Below are positions 50,398-58,385 of a stretch of DNA of 64,000 bases, piece by piece. Each line of letters opens with the position of its first letter. Within the stretch, counting starts at the first letter, position 1. The notes beneath the pieces are model-generated. The model was given only the letters and a program-made list of their open reading frames with translations, was not told the DNA's origin and did not search any database. Both the position numbers and the translations under genes were made by a program. Source of the DNA: Amycolatopsis sp. A133. GTDB taxonomy: Bacteria > Actinomycetota > Actinomycetes > Mycobacteriales > Pseudonocardiaceae. The DNA lies in NCBI RefSeq assembly GCF_031082405.1, contig NZ_JAVHJU010000017.1, forward strand, positions 1 to 64,000. The letters are read 5' to 3'.

Positions 50398-51445
50398 CGG
50401 GAGCACGCAGCTCCGCTGTGGCGAAGTCGGCGATGCCCTCCGCGAAACCGATCTCCGCGGTGAACCCGAGCAGCTCGCGGGCGCGGGCGGGATCGGCGAC
50501 CACGTGGCGGACGTCGGCCGGGCGGGCGCCGCCGATCACCTCGGGGGCCGGGCCGTTGCAGGCCCGGGACAGCTCCTCGGCCAGCTCACCCACCGTGTGA
50601 GGCACGCCGGAGCAGATGTTGACCGGGGTGAGGTCGTCCGGACCGGCTGTCCGGAGGGCCAGAACGTTCGCCCTCGCTACGTCGTGGACGTGGACGAAGT
50701 CGCGTTGCTGGCCGCCGTCCTCCAAGACCTGGGGAGCCTCGCCACGGACCAGGGCCGAGCGGAAGAGCGATGCGACTCCGGCGTACGGCGTGTTCTGGGG
50801 CATGCGGGGGCCGTAGACGTTGTGGTAGCGCATTGCCCACACGGTGCCGCCCGTCTGGCGGGCCCACGCGCCCGCCAGGTGTTCCTGGGCCAGCTTCGTC
50901 GCCGCGTACGTGCTGCGGGGATTCAGCGGCGCGTCTTCGGGTACGAGCTGCCAGGCCAGCTCTGCGTCGCAGGCCGGGCAGCGCGGCTCGAAGCGGCCTG
51001 AGTCCACATCGGACCGGCGTCGTGGTGACGGCGGCACCACGCCGTGGTCCGGGCACGCGTACCGGCCTTCGCCGTAGACCACCATCGAGGACGCCAGCAC
51101 CAGCTTCCGCACGCCCGCCGCGTGCATGCCCGCCAGCAGGACCGCCGTGCCGTAGTCGTTGTGCAGGGCGTACGACGGCGCGTCCGACGGGTCGATCCCG
51201 TGCCCGACCACCGCTGCCTGGTGGCAGACCGCGTCGATGCCGTCCAGCAGCTCCGCGACGATCTCCGCGTCGGTGACGTCGCCGCGCAGGAACCGGTGCC
51301 TGCCCGTGTACGGCGGTGGGGTGCGGGAGCCGTGGGCCGTGGGGAGCAGGTTGTCCAGCACCACGACCTCGTCCCCGTCGTCCGCCAGGAGGTCGGCGAT
51401 GTGTGACCCGATGAACCCGGCTCCGCCGGTGACCAGTACGCGCAC
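50387..51445 (-). CDS. NAD-dependent sugar epimerase/dehydratase (extended SDR) with Cys-rich insert
   Basis: 352 aa. Rossmann start MRVLVTGGAGFIGSHIADLLADDG, Ser in LVLASSMVVYGEG, and YxxxK in STYAATKLAQEHL (about 175-187). Between them is an insert with four Cys (CPDHGVV ... CPACD, about 130-165) that could bind zinc. It should act on a nucleotide sugar or a related polyol. GTG start supported by TAGCGT (51453-51458, minus strand) 7 nt upstream, so leaderless. It may feed the glycosyltransferases at 41495-45141. Confidence 0.88.
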   Translation of the reverse strand: MRVLVTGGAGFIGSHIADLLADDGDEVVVLDNLLPTAHGSRTPPPYTGRHRFLRGDVTDAEIVAELLDGIDAVCHQAAVVGHGIDPSDAPSYALHNDYGTAVLLAGMHAAGVRKLVLASSMVVYGEGRYACPDHGVVPPSPRRRSDVDSGRFEPRCPACDAELAWQLVPEDAPLNPRSTYAATKLAQEHLAGAWARQTGGTVWAMRYHNVYGPRMPQNTPYAGVASLFRSALVRGEAPQVLEDGGQQRDFVHVHDVARANVLALRTAGPDDLTPVNICSGVPHTVGELAEELSRACNGPAPEVIGGARPADVRHVVADPARARELLGFTAEIGFAEGIADFATAELRAPVSP

Positions 51446-51568
51446 ACCGGCCACGCTAGGGGCCTTCGGCCGGCCTCGCGGGAACCCGCGGGGTGACGTC
51501 ACGCAATCGTCAGAACTCACCCGGCACCTCCCGGCGGCGGGTCGTGGAAACCGGCTACGGTGGGCGCC

Positions 51569-52069
51569 ATGGAACGGAGTGCACAACGGCTGGGCCGGGC
51601 CCTCGTGGTCATCGTGGACGATCGCGTGGCGCACGGCGAGCACGAGGACACCACTGGCCCGCTGGTCACGGAGCTGCTCGAAGAAGCGGGCTTCATCGTC
51701 GACGGTGTTGTGGTCGTCGAGGCCGAGACCGCGGGTATCCGCAACGCGCTCAACACCGCCGTGATCGGCGGCGCCGACCTGGTGATCACCGTCGGCGGCA
51801 CCGGCGTGCTGCCGCGTGACCGCACCCCCGACGCCACCTCCGGTGTGCTCGACCGCCCGATCCCGGGCATCAGCGAGGCCATCCGCGCTTCCGGCCTGGC
51901 CGCGGGCGCGGTCGACGCCGGGATCTCCCGCGGGCTCGCCGGGGTCTCGGGCAGCACCCTCGTGGTCAACCTCGCCGGGTCGCGCTCCGCGGTCCGCGAC
52001 GGAATGGCCACGCTGACCTCGCTCGTCCCGCACGTGATCGACGAGCTTTCGGGCCTCGAAGAGGTGTGA
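51569..52069 (+). CDS. moaB2: MogA/MoaB-family molybdopterin protein
   Basis: 166 aa. MoCF-biosynthesis fold: ALVVIVDDRVAHGEHEDTTGPLVTELLEEAG, DLVITVGGTGVLPRDRTPDATSGVLDRPIPGI (about 73-104, the GGTG nucleotide/pterin loop), and SGSTLVVNLAGS. It adenylylates or binds molybdopterin. Corresponds to Rv0984 (moaB2) in the mycobacterial order. Leaderless start (TACGGT 51556-51561, 7 nt before ATG); GTG 51560 is less likely. Confidence 0.88.
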   Translation: MERSAQRLGRALVVIVDDRVAHGEHEDTTGPLVTELLEEAGFIVDGVVVVEAETAGIRNALNTAVIGGADLVITVGGTGVLPRDRTPDATSGVLDRPIPGISEAIRASGLAAGAVDAGISRGLAGVSGSTLVVNLAGSRSAVRDGMATLTSLVPHVIDELSGLEEV

Positions 52070-52890
52070 CGCCCGGCTTCCGCATCGGCGGCAGGCTGGG
52101 TGTCCGCAGGCTCGGTTTCGGGGCCATGCACCTGCAGGCCGAAACCGGGCCCGGCCGGGCGGACGCGATCGCCGTCGCCCGGCGGGCCGTCGAGCTGGGC
52201 GTCACGCTCATCGACACCGCGCACCTCTACGGCGGCGGGGCCAACGAGGAACTCCTCGCCGAGGCCCTGCACCCCTACCCGGAAGAGTTGCTGATCACCA
52301 CCAAGGTCGGCGTTGCGCGGACCGGCCCCGGGGGTGAGTGGCGGCTCGACGCCCGGCCCGAGATCCTGCGTGACCAGGTCGACCAGGCCTTGCGCCGGCT
52401 CCGGCTGGAGCGGATCGAGCTGCTGCAGCTGCATCGCATCGACCCGGGAACGCCGCTGGCCGACCAGCTCGGCACGCTCCGGGAACTGCAGCTCGCCGGA
52501 AAGGTCGGCCTGCTCGGGCTGTCCGAAGTGACGGTGGACGAGCTTTCCCGCGCACGGGAACTCGCCGAGATCTCCAGCGTCCAGAACCGCTACAACCTGC
52601 TCGACCGCGAGCACGAGCCGGTCCTGCGGGCTTGTGCCGCGGCCGGAATCGCGTTCCTGCCCTGGCGGCCGGTGGCTCCGGCCGCGGACGGCGGCGCGGA
52701 GATCGCCGCTGTCGCGCGTGAGCTGGGTGCCACCTCCGCCCAGGTCGCCCTCGCGTGGCTGCTGGCCCGCGCACCCGTGGTCCTGCCGATTCCGGGGACC
52801 GGCCGGATCGCGCACCTGGAGGAGAACGTCGCCGCCGCCGGGCTCGAACTGACCGCTGAGCACCTGCGCCGCCTCGAAGCGCTCGGGTAG
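52066..52890 (+). CDS. Aldo-keto reductase
   Basis: 274 aa TIM-barrel reductase. Asp/Tyr in LIDTAHLYGGGANEE (about 48-62), Lys in ITTKVGVAR, His in LLQLHRIDPG; the C-terminal SAQVALAWLLARAPVVLPIPGTGRIAHLEEN is typical. GTG start overlaps the moaB2 stop. It is an addition compared with the mycobacterial order, and its substrate is unknown. Confidence 0.88.
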   Translation: MTPGFRIGGRLGVRRLGFGAMHLQAETGPGRADAIAVARRAVELGVTLIDTAHLYGGGANEELLAEALHPYPEELLITTKVGVARTGPGGEWRLDARPEILRDQVDQALRRLRLERIELLQLHRIDPGTPLADQLGTLRELQLAGKVGLLGLSEVTVDELSRARELAEISSVQNRYNLLDREHEPVLRACAAAGIAFLPWRPVAPAADGGAEIAAVARELGATSAQVALAWLLARAPVVLPIPGTGRIAHLEENVAAAGLELTAEHLRRLEALG

Positions 52891-52975
52891 GGGCGCGTCC
52901 GGCAATGCGTGGCCGGGATCGCGGCGCTCTCACTCTCTGGAGTTGTCAAACACCACGTCGTGGGACACTGGGGTC

Positions 52976-53146
52976 ATGCCGGCCGAACAGCGGAAACCCC
53001 AGACCAGCGAGCAGCGCCGCCGGGTCGACGACATCTTCGGGGACGTCCTGCCCGAGACGACCTCCGACGAGCGCGACCCCGAGCGGCGCACCGGCCTCCC
53101 GGACGACTGGTACCGGGAGAACCGGCCACCGCACCACGACCGCTGA
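52976..53146 (+). CDS. Small conserved actinobacterial protein next to mscL
   Basis: 56 aa acidic and basic peptide, MPAEQRKPQTSEQRRRVDDI start, containing FGDVLPETTSDERDP and ending WYRENRPPHHDR. The same kind of small ORF is found beside mscL in many actinobacteria; its function is unknown. A TTGTCA (52943-52948) and GACACT (52964-52969) promoter pair with a 15-bp spacer ends 6 nt before the ATG, again leaderless. Confidence 0.65.
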   Translation: MPAEQRKPQTSEQRRRVDDIFGDVLPETTSDERDPERRTGLPDDWYRENRPPHHDR

Positions 53147-53151
53147 CCGCT

Positions 53152-53565
53152 TCAGCCGCGGTCGGTTTCGCGCTGGTGCTGGGCGCGCAGCAGGTCGCGG
53201 ATCTCGATCAGCAGCTCCACGTCCGTCGGCTCCGACGGGCCCGGCTCCTGGCCGCGCTTGCGGCGCTCCTGCAGCTTCTTCACCGGCATCACGATCACGA
53301 AGTACACCACCGCCGCGACCAGCGCGAAGTTGATCGCCGCGTTGATCACGCCGCCGAAGTCCAGGAACGTCGCCGGGTTGCTGGGGAAGATCTTGAAGCC
53401 CAGGCCCTGCGCGGCTTCCGTGCCGCCGATGGTGTTGATCAACGGCTTGATCAGGCCGTTGGTGAACGCCGTGACGATCGCCGTGAACGCCGACCCGATG
53501 ACCACCGCCACGGCGAGGTCGACGACGTTGCCGCGCATCAGGAAGTCCTTGAAGCCTTTGAGCAC
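53152..53565 (-). CDS. mscL: Large-conductance mechanosensitive channel
   Basis: 137 aa. N-terminal amphipathic helix MLKGFKDFLMRGNVVDLAVAVVIGSAFTAIV (TM1, pore helix with G-x-A packing), periplasmic loop with FLDFGGVINAAINFALVAAVVYFVIV (TM2), and the cytoplasmic helix VELLIEIRDLLRAQ. It opens under membrane tension during osmotic down-shock. GTG start with GGAGAG. Corresponds to Rv0985c. Confidence 0.95.
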   Translation of the reverse strand: MLKGFKDFLMRGNVVDLAVAVVIGSAFTAIVTAFTNGLIKPLINTIGGTEAAQGLGFKIFPSNPATFLDFGGVINAAINFALVAAVVYFVIVMPVKKLQERRKRGQEPGPSEPTDVELLIEIRDLLRAQHQRETDRG

Positions 53566-53621
53566 CTTGCTCTCCTCACGAACCGGGAAGGGGACACCTC
53601 GCCCGTCTCGGCGGGCGCAGG

Positions 53622-54242
53622 CTAGCGGAGAGTAACCGCTACCGGACGCTCCAGTGAAACCGCCGCCACCCTCGTCGCGATCGCTTCCGGCAGCCGGAGC
53701 AGCACCAGCGGCCCCTTGCTCGTGGACGGCTCCTGGTGGCCGACCGTCACCACCGTCGCCCCACTGGCCAGCACGGCCGCCTCCGGCTCAAGGGCCGTGA
53801 CGACGTCCACGCGCTGACCGGGCCGTAGCAGCTCGGCGACGGCCGCGTCGGCCAGCCGGACGGGCACGGTCGCCGAGCCCGGATCACCCCGGGCCGGCAC
53901 CGTGGCCAGCCGGACATCGGTCAGCGGCTCGCCGGCGCGGACCGCGCCCGCCAGCACCTGCCCGTCGACGGAGCCGGGAGAGTTCAGCACGCCGGACGGC
54001 CGCGCATCGTCGGGGAATTCGGCCAGCCGGACATCGGCGGCGCGCAGGATCGCGCCGGAAGGGAGGTCGTGCGCCGCCACGACGGTCGGAGTCGTCGGTG
54101 CACCCCGGGCCAGACCGGGGCAGGCGAGCAGCAGGACACCGGCCAGCAACAGGACGGCGGCGAGCCAGCGGCGGATCAGCCGCGTCCGCCGGCTCGGCAG
54201 CCGGGTGAGATCGGGTATGCGGAGCTTCGACAGGACGTCCAC
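53622..54242 (-). CDS. SAF-domain membrane protein (CpaB/FlgA-like)
   Basis: 206 aa. One N-terminal TM helix (WLAAVLLLAGVLLLACPGLA, about 26-45) and an external SAF domain (about 52-120; VVAAHDLPSGAILRAADVRLAEF) as in CpaB/RcpC pilus-assembly proteins. The rest is beta-rich (RPGQRVDVVTALEP). No other tad/pilus genes adjoin it. GTG start behind GAGGGGG. Confidence 0.8.
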   Translation of the reverse strand: MDVLSKLRIPDLTRLPSRRTRLIRRWLAAVLLLAGVLLLACPGLARGAPTTPTVVAAHDLPSGAILRAADVRLAEFPDDARPSGVLNSPGSVDGQVLAGAVRAGEPLTDVRLATVPARGDPGSATVPVRLADAAVAELLRPGQRVDVVTALEPEAAVLASGATVVTVGHQEPSTSKGPLVLLRLPEAIATRVAAVSLERPVAVTLR

Positions 54243-54373
54243 GGGGCCCCCTCGGCCGGATCGGGTGCGGCGCTGTGCCGCACGAGATCGACGTTAGGGA
54301 AGCCGGACGGGCCGCCGGAAGGGCCGCGTCCGGCATCTGTGGACAACCGGGGTGTTGTGGACAACCCCGGGGG

Positions 54374-54673
54374 TCAGGACGCCGCGGCGGCCGTCTTCGT
54401 CGTTCCCGAGGAGGAGGATGCCGAGCTCGTGTCCGGCTTCGACTCCGTCTTGGTCTCGGTCTTCGCCGGCGTCGCCACGGTGCTCGACTTGCTCGAGTCA
54501 CGCGAGTCGGTGCGGTAGAACCCGCTGCCCTTGAACACCACGCCGACCGAGCTGAAGACCTTGCGCAGCACCCCGGAGCACTGCGGGCAGACGGTCAGGC
54601 TGGGGTCCGAGAACGACTGCACGGCTTCGAACCGGTGGTCGCATTCTTTGCAGGCGTACTGGTACGTAGGCAC
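54374..54673 (-). CDS. FmdB-family zinc-ribbon protein
   Basis: 99 aa. MPTYQYACKECDHRFEAVQS and LTVCPQCSGVLRKVFSSVGVVFKGSGFYRTD form the zinc ribbon with two CxxC motifs; the last 40 residues are a Ser/Thr/Lys/Ala linker without structure. GTG 54673 follows AAAGGAG; a longer start would not match the family. Corresponds to Rv0991c, for which a chaperone-like, redox-sensitive role has been reported. Confidence 0.9.
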   Translation of the reverse strand: MPTYQYACKECDHRFEAVQSFSDPSLTVCPQCSGVLRKVFSSVGVVFKGSGFYRTDSRDSSKSSTVATPAKTETKTESKPDTSSASSSSGTTKTAAAAS

Positions 54674-54759
54674 TGACGGCTCCTTTGCTGGCACTCATCC
54701 GACCAGAGTGCTAACCCGATTGTGCGGGAAAACATTCCCCGAAAGCAATTCCTGGTTGC

Positions 54760-55350
54760 TCACACCGGCAGCTCGACCACGCCTCGACCGGGCGTCAAGG
54801 CCCCGGTCATGCGCACGTCGTGCGGCTCGCCGGGCAGCCGCTCGACGAGCTCTTCGTCCCGGACGACGGCCAGCAGCGCGGCGCCGGCCGAGGCGAAGAC
54901 CAGCGAGCGATCGTAGTGGCCGGCCCCGCGCCCGAGCCGGACGCCCCGGCGGTCCACCGCGAGGGCCGGCACCAGCACCAGCTCCGCCGCCCCCACGGCG
55001 TCGGTACCCAGGCGTTCCCCGCCCGGCTCGCGGATGCCGCGGAACCGGCTGGGCACAAGATCGGCCTCGCCCGTGTACTCGGCCCAGTCGAGCGGACCCG
55101 GCTCCGGCCGGATGACGGGCAGCAGGACGCGCGCACCCCCGGCCGCCAGCGCGTCGACGAACGCAGTCGTGCCCGGTTCGGTGCCGAACGGCAGGTACGC
55201 GCACACGGTGCCGGCTGTGACCTTCGACACCGCACTGACCAGCGCCGACGCCTCCCTGGCGTGCAATTCGGCTGCCTGCTCCGCCCGTGCGCGGCCGAGC
55301 CGGTCACGCCACTCCGCTTTGCTCAGGTGCTCATTGCCCAGCGCGTGCAT
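54760..55350 (-). CDS. 5-formyltetrahydrofolate cyclo-ligase
   Basis: 196 aa. Converts 5-formyl-THF to 5,10-methenyl-THF with ATP. SKAEWRDRLGRARAEQ N-terminus, substrate/ATP loops YLPFGTEPGTTAFVDAL and the signature VRLGRGAGHYDRSLVF (about 142-157). Leaderless: TAACGT on the minus strand (55357-55362) is 6 nt before the ATG. Divergent from galU by only 24 bp. Corresponds to Rv0992c. Confidence 0.9.
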   Translation of the reverse strand: MHALGNEHLSKAEWRDRLGRARAEQAAELHAREASALVSAVSKVTAGTVCAYLPFGTEPGTTAFVDALAAGGARVLLPVIRPEPGPLDWAEYTGEADLVPSRFRGIREPGGERLGTDAVGAAELVLVPALAVDRRGVRLGRGAGHYDRSLVFASAGAALLAVVRDEELVERLPGEPHDVRMTGALTPGRGVVELPV

Positions 55351-55374
55351 GACCTCACGTTAGGCTCTGCGCCC
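55351..55374. promoter_or_regulatory. 24-bp divergent leaderless promoter pair
   Basis: TAACGT (55357-55362, minus) serves the folate enzyme gene and TAGGCT (55361-55366, plus) serves galU. The two -10 boxes overlap by two bases, and each -35 must lie inside the other gene's coding sequence. Confidence 0.55.
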
Positions 55375-56280
55375 ATGACGGGCGCCGCAACCTCCCAGAC
55401 GTTCAGAACCGCCATCGTGCCTGCCGCCGGCCTCGGGACACGGTTCCTCCCGGCGACGAAGGCCGTGCCCAAGGAGCTCCTGCCCGTGGTGGACACCCCG
55501 GGGATCGAGCTGGTCGCGGCCGAGGCCGCCGCCGCCGGCGCGGAACGCCTGGTCATCGTGACCTCGCCGGGCAAGGAAGCCGTCGTCAAGTACTTCGAGG
55601 CCCAGCCGGAGCTGGAGGAGAACCTCCAGGCGAAGGGCAAGACCGACCTGCTCGACAAGGTCCGCCGGGGCCCCGCGCTGCTCGCGGTGGAGACCGCCGT
55701 CCAGGAGCAGGCGCTCGGCCTCGGCCACGCCGTCGCGCAGGCCGAACCGAACCTGACGCCCGAGGACGAGGCCGTCGCGGTGCTGCTGCCCGACGACCTG
55801 GTGCTGCCCACCGGCGTGCTCGAGCGGATGAGCGCGGTCCGCGCCCAGTACGGCGGCAGCGTGCTCTGCGCGTTCGACATCCCCAAGGCCGAGATCTCGC
55901 CGTACGGCGTCTTCGACGTCACCGACACCGACGACGAAGACGTCAAGCGCGTGCACGGGATGGTCGAGAAGCCGAAGCCGGAGGACGCGCCGTCGACCTA
56001 CGCCGCGGCCGGGCGGTACCTGCTCGACCGGGCGATCTTCGACGCGCTCAAGCGGATCACCCCGGGCAGCGGCGGCGAGCTCCAGCTGACCGACGCGGTC
56101 GCGCTGCTGATCACCGAGGGGCACCCCGTGCACGTCGTCGTCCACCGCGGTGGACGCCACGACCTGGGGAATCCGGGTGGTTTCCTGCGCGCCGCGGTCG
56201 ATTTCGCGCTCGAAACGCCCGAGTACGGTCCATCTTTACGGGCGTGGCTGACGGAACGGATCGGGACAGAGCGCCCATGA
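55375..56280 (+). CDS. galU: UTP-glucose-1-phosphate uridylyltransferase
   Basis: 301 aa. Nucleotidyltransferase start IVPAAGLGTRFLPATKAVPKELLPVVDTPGIEL, uridine contacts EQALGLGHAVAQAEPNL, LLPDDLVLP, and the C-terminal PSTYAAAGRYLLDRAIFDAL. It makes UDP-glucose for cell-wall, trehalose and galactose metabolism. Leaderless start. Its stop overlaps glp (ATGA). Corresponds to Rv0993. Confidence 0.95.
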   Translation: MTGAATSQTFRTAIVPAAGLGTRFLPATKAVPKELLPVVDTPGIELVAAEAAAAGAERLVIVTSPGKEAVVKYFEAQPELEENLQAKGKTDLLDKVRRGPALLAVETAVQEQALGLGHAVAQAEPNLTPEDEAVAVLLPDDLVLPTGVLERMSAVRAQYGGSVLCAFDIPKAEISPYGVFDVTDTDDEDVKRVHGMVEKPKPEDAPSTYAAAGRYLLDRAIFDALKRITPGSGGELQLTDAVALLITEGHPVHVVVHRGGRHDLGNPGGFLRAAVDFALETPEYGPSLRAWLTERIGTERP

Positions 56281-57554
56281 CGGAATCCCTCGACGCGGCG
56301 CGGCCCGAAGTGGCCGGGGACGAGGCCGAGCTGCGCTCGGTCGACGAGCAGATCTCGATGACCTTGGACGCCGCCGTCCGGCCTCAGCCGGTACGCGTGG
56401 CGATCTCCGAGGCCCAAGGGCTGCTCTGCGCCGAGGAGGTGGTCGCCGAGCACGCGCTGCCCGGCTTCGACCAGGCCGCGATCGACGGGTACGCGGTGCG
56501 CAGCGTCGACGTCCGCACCGCCGGGCAGGAGCCGGTGCAGCTGCCGGTCGTCGGGGAGATCGCGGCGGGCTCGCGTCAGCCGCGGCGGCTCCAGCCCGGC
56601 CAGGCCGTGCGGGTCGACACCGGCGCGCCGCTGCCGACGCTGGCCGACGCGGTCGTGCCGCTCGCCTACACCGACGGGCACCAGGCCAAGGTCACGGTGC
56701 ACCGCTCGGTGCCGTCGGCGGGGTACGTGCGGCGGGCGGGCGAGGACGTCCAGATCGGGGACGTCGCGGTGCGCCGCGGCGACACGATCGGTTCGGCCCA
56801 GGTCGGCCTGCTGGCCGCGGTCGGCCGGGCGAAGGTCCTGGTCTACCCGCGGCCGCGGGTGTCGATCGTGTCCGTCGGCGACGAGCTGGTCGACGTCGAC
56901 CGGACGCCGTCGGTCGGGCAGGTCTACGACGTCAACTCCTACGCGCTGGCCGCGGCCGCCCGGGACGCGGGCGCCGAGGTCAGCCGGGTCGGCATCGTGC
57001 CGAGCGAGCCGAAGCGGCTGCGGGAGGTCGTCGAGGGACGGCTGCTGATGTCGGAGATCGTCGTGGTCGCGGGCGGCGCCGGGGGCGTCACCGGCGACGA
57101 GGTCCACGCGGCGCTGTCGGACCTCGGCCGGATCGACATGACGCGGGTGGCGATGCACCCGGGCTCGGTGCAGGGGTTCGGCAGGCTCGGCCCCGACTCG
57201 GTGCCGACGTTCCTCATCCCGGGCAACCCGATGAGCGCGCTGGTGGTGTTCGAGGTGCTGGTGCGGCCGTTGATCCGTGCGGCGCGCGGCACCCGCAACC
57301 CGCACCGGCGGATCGTCGGCGCGCGGCTGCTGTCGCCGATCACCTCGACCGAGGGCAGGCGCGGCTTCCTCCGCGGCCAGCTGCTGCGCGACGAGGCCAA
57401 CGGCGAGTACCTGGTCCAGCCGCTCGGCCAGTCCGGTGCGCACCTGCTCGCGTCGCTGGCGGAGGCGAACTGCCTGATCAACGTGCCGGAGGAGCTGACC
57501 GAAGTCGCCGCGGGCGAGCAGGTGCAGGTCACCTTCCTGGCCCAACGGGCCTGA
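56277..57554 (+). CDS. glp: MoeA/gephyrin-like protein Glp
   Basis: 425 aa with MoeA domain order: domain I/II (SVDEQISMTLDAA, LPGFDQAAIDGYAVRSVDVR, DTGAPLPTLADAVVPL), MogA-like domain III (ARPRVSIVSVGDELVD-type, VYDVNSYALAAAARDAGAEVSRVGIV, FLIPGNPMSALVVFEVLVRPLI) and domain IV. In Corynebacterium the product of this syntenic gene, Glp, binds FtsZ and the membrane protein GlpR and works in cell division and polar growth. The presence of sepX/glpR two genes downstream supports that role here. A molybdopterin molybdotransferase role is not excluded. Corresponds to Rv0994. Confidence 0.9.
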   Translation: MTESLDAARPEVAGDEAELRSVDEQISMTLDAAVRPQPVRVAISEAQGLLCAEEVVAEHALPGFDQAAIDGYAVRSVDVRTAGQEPVQLPVVGEIAAGSRQPRRLQPGQAVRVDTGAPLPTLADAVVPLAYTDGHQAKVTVHRSVPSAGYVRRAGEDVQIGDVAVRRGDTIGSAQVGLLAAVGRAKVLVYPRPRVSIVSVGDELVDVDRTPSVGQVYDVNSYALAAAARDAGAEVSRVGIVPSEPKRLREVVEGRLLMSEIVVVAGGAGGVTGDEVHAALSDLGRIDMTRVAMHPGSVQGFGRLGPDSVPTFLIPGNPMSALVVFEVLVRPLIRAARGTRNPHRRIVGARLLSPITSTEGRRGFLRGQLLRDEANGEYLVQPLGQSGAHLLASLAEANCLINVPEELTEVAAGEQVQVTFLAQRA

Positions 57555-58222
57555 TGAATTCCGTGTCGGGCGTGTCCTACCCGGTCGAAAGCCGGCACCC
57601 GGGCTGGCCGGCCCGGCTCGGCCCGCTGCGGGTGCCCGCGGGCGAGGTCGCCGTCCGGCCGGTCCGGCTGCGCGACGCCGGCGAGTGGAGCCGGATCCGG
57701 CTCCGGGACCGCGCGCACCTCGAAATGTGGGAACCGACGGGTGTCGGACCGTGGCCCGAACGCAACGCCTTCTGGTCGTGGCCGTCGCAGTGGGCGGCGT
57801 TGCGTTCGCTCGCTCGGCGTGGTCAGTGCCTGCCGTTCACGATCACCCTGGACGGTCGTCTCGCGGGACAGATCACTGTGGGTAACGTCATCCGGGCGTC
57901 GCTCCGGTCGGCCTGGATCGGCTACTGGGTGTCGTCCGACGTGGTTCGCGGCGGGGTGGCGACCGCCGCCGTCGCGCTCGTCACCGACCACGCTTTCGGC
58001 CTGGCCGGGCTGCACCGGCTGGAGGCCACCGTGCGCCCGGAAAACACGGCCAGCCTGCGGGTTCTCGCCAAAGCAGGCTATCGGCAAGAGGGCCTGTTCG
58101 AGCGCTACCTCGACGTCGCGGGGGCCTGGCGGGACCACTACTGCTACGCCGTCACGCGCGAAGAAACCGGGGCCGGGCTGGTGTCGCGGCTCGTGGCCGC
58201 GGGCCGCGCCGACTACGCCTGA
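57554..58222 (+). CDS. rimJ: RimJ-like GNAT acetyltransferase
   Basis: 222 aa. RimJ/RimL-type fold: EVAVRPVRLRDAGEWSRIRLRDRAHLEMWEPT, ITVGNVIRASLRSAWIGYWV, acetyl-CoA loop VVRGGVATAAVALVTDHAF, and NTASLRVLAKAGYRQEGLFERYLDVAGAWRDHYCYAV. Probably an N-terminal protein acetyltransferase. TGATG overlap with glp. Corresponds to Rv0995. Confidence 0.9.
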   Translation: MNSVSGVSYPVESRHPGWPARLGPLRVPAGEVAVRPVRLRDAGEWSRIRLRDRAHLEMWEPTGVGPWPERNAFWSWPSQWAALRSLARRGQCLPFTITLDGRLAGQITVGNVIRASLRSAWIGYWVSSDVVRGGVATAAVALVTDHAFGLAGLHRLEATVRPENTASLRVLAKAGYRQEGLFERYLDVAGAWRDHYCYAVTREETGAGLVSRLVAAGRADYA

Positions 58223-58385
58223 ACGTGATTACCCACCCGGGTCCGTAGCCGCGTTACCACATGCTGTGAGTTTCACCTAATTCGGTGAGGCTTTTCCGTG
58301 ATTGAACCCGGCGAGTCTCCGCCCGATCTGTTACTCCTGTGACTAACGTGATTTCTGGTGGAAGGATCGGGGGAGGTGACGGGAG

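Noticed and set aside
56277..57554. Link between the glp/moaB2 genes and the molybdopterin oxidoreductase as one Mo operon
   Set aside because: The genes belong to different transcription units and to the conserved mycobacterial core; only a shared cofactor could connect them.
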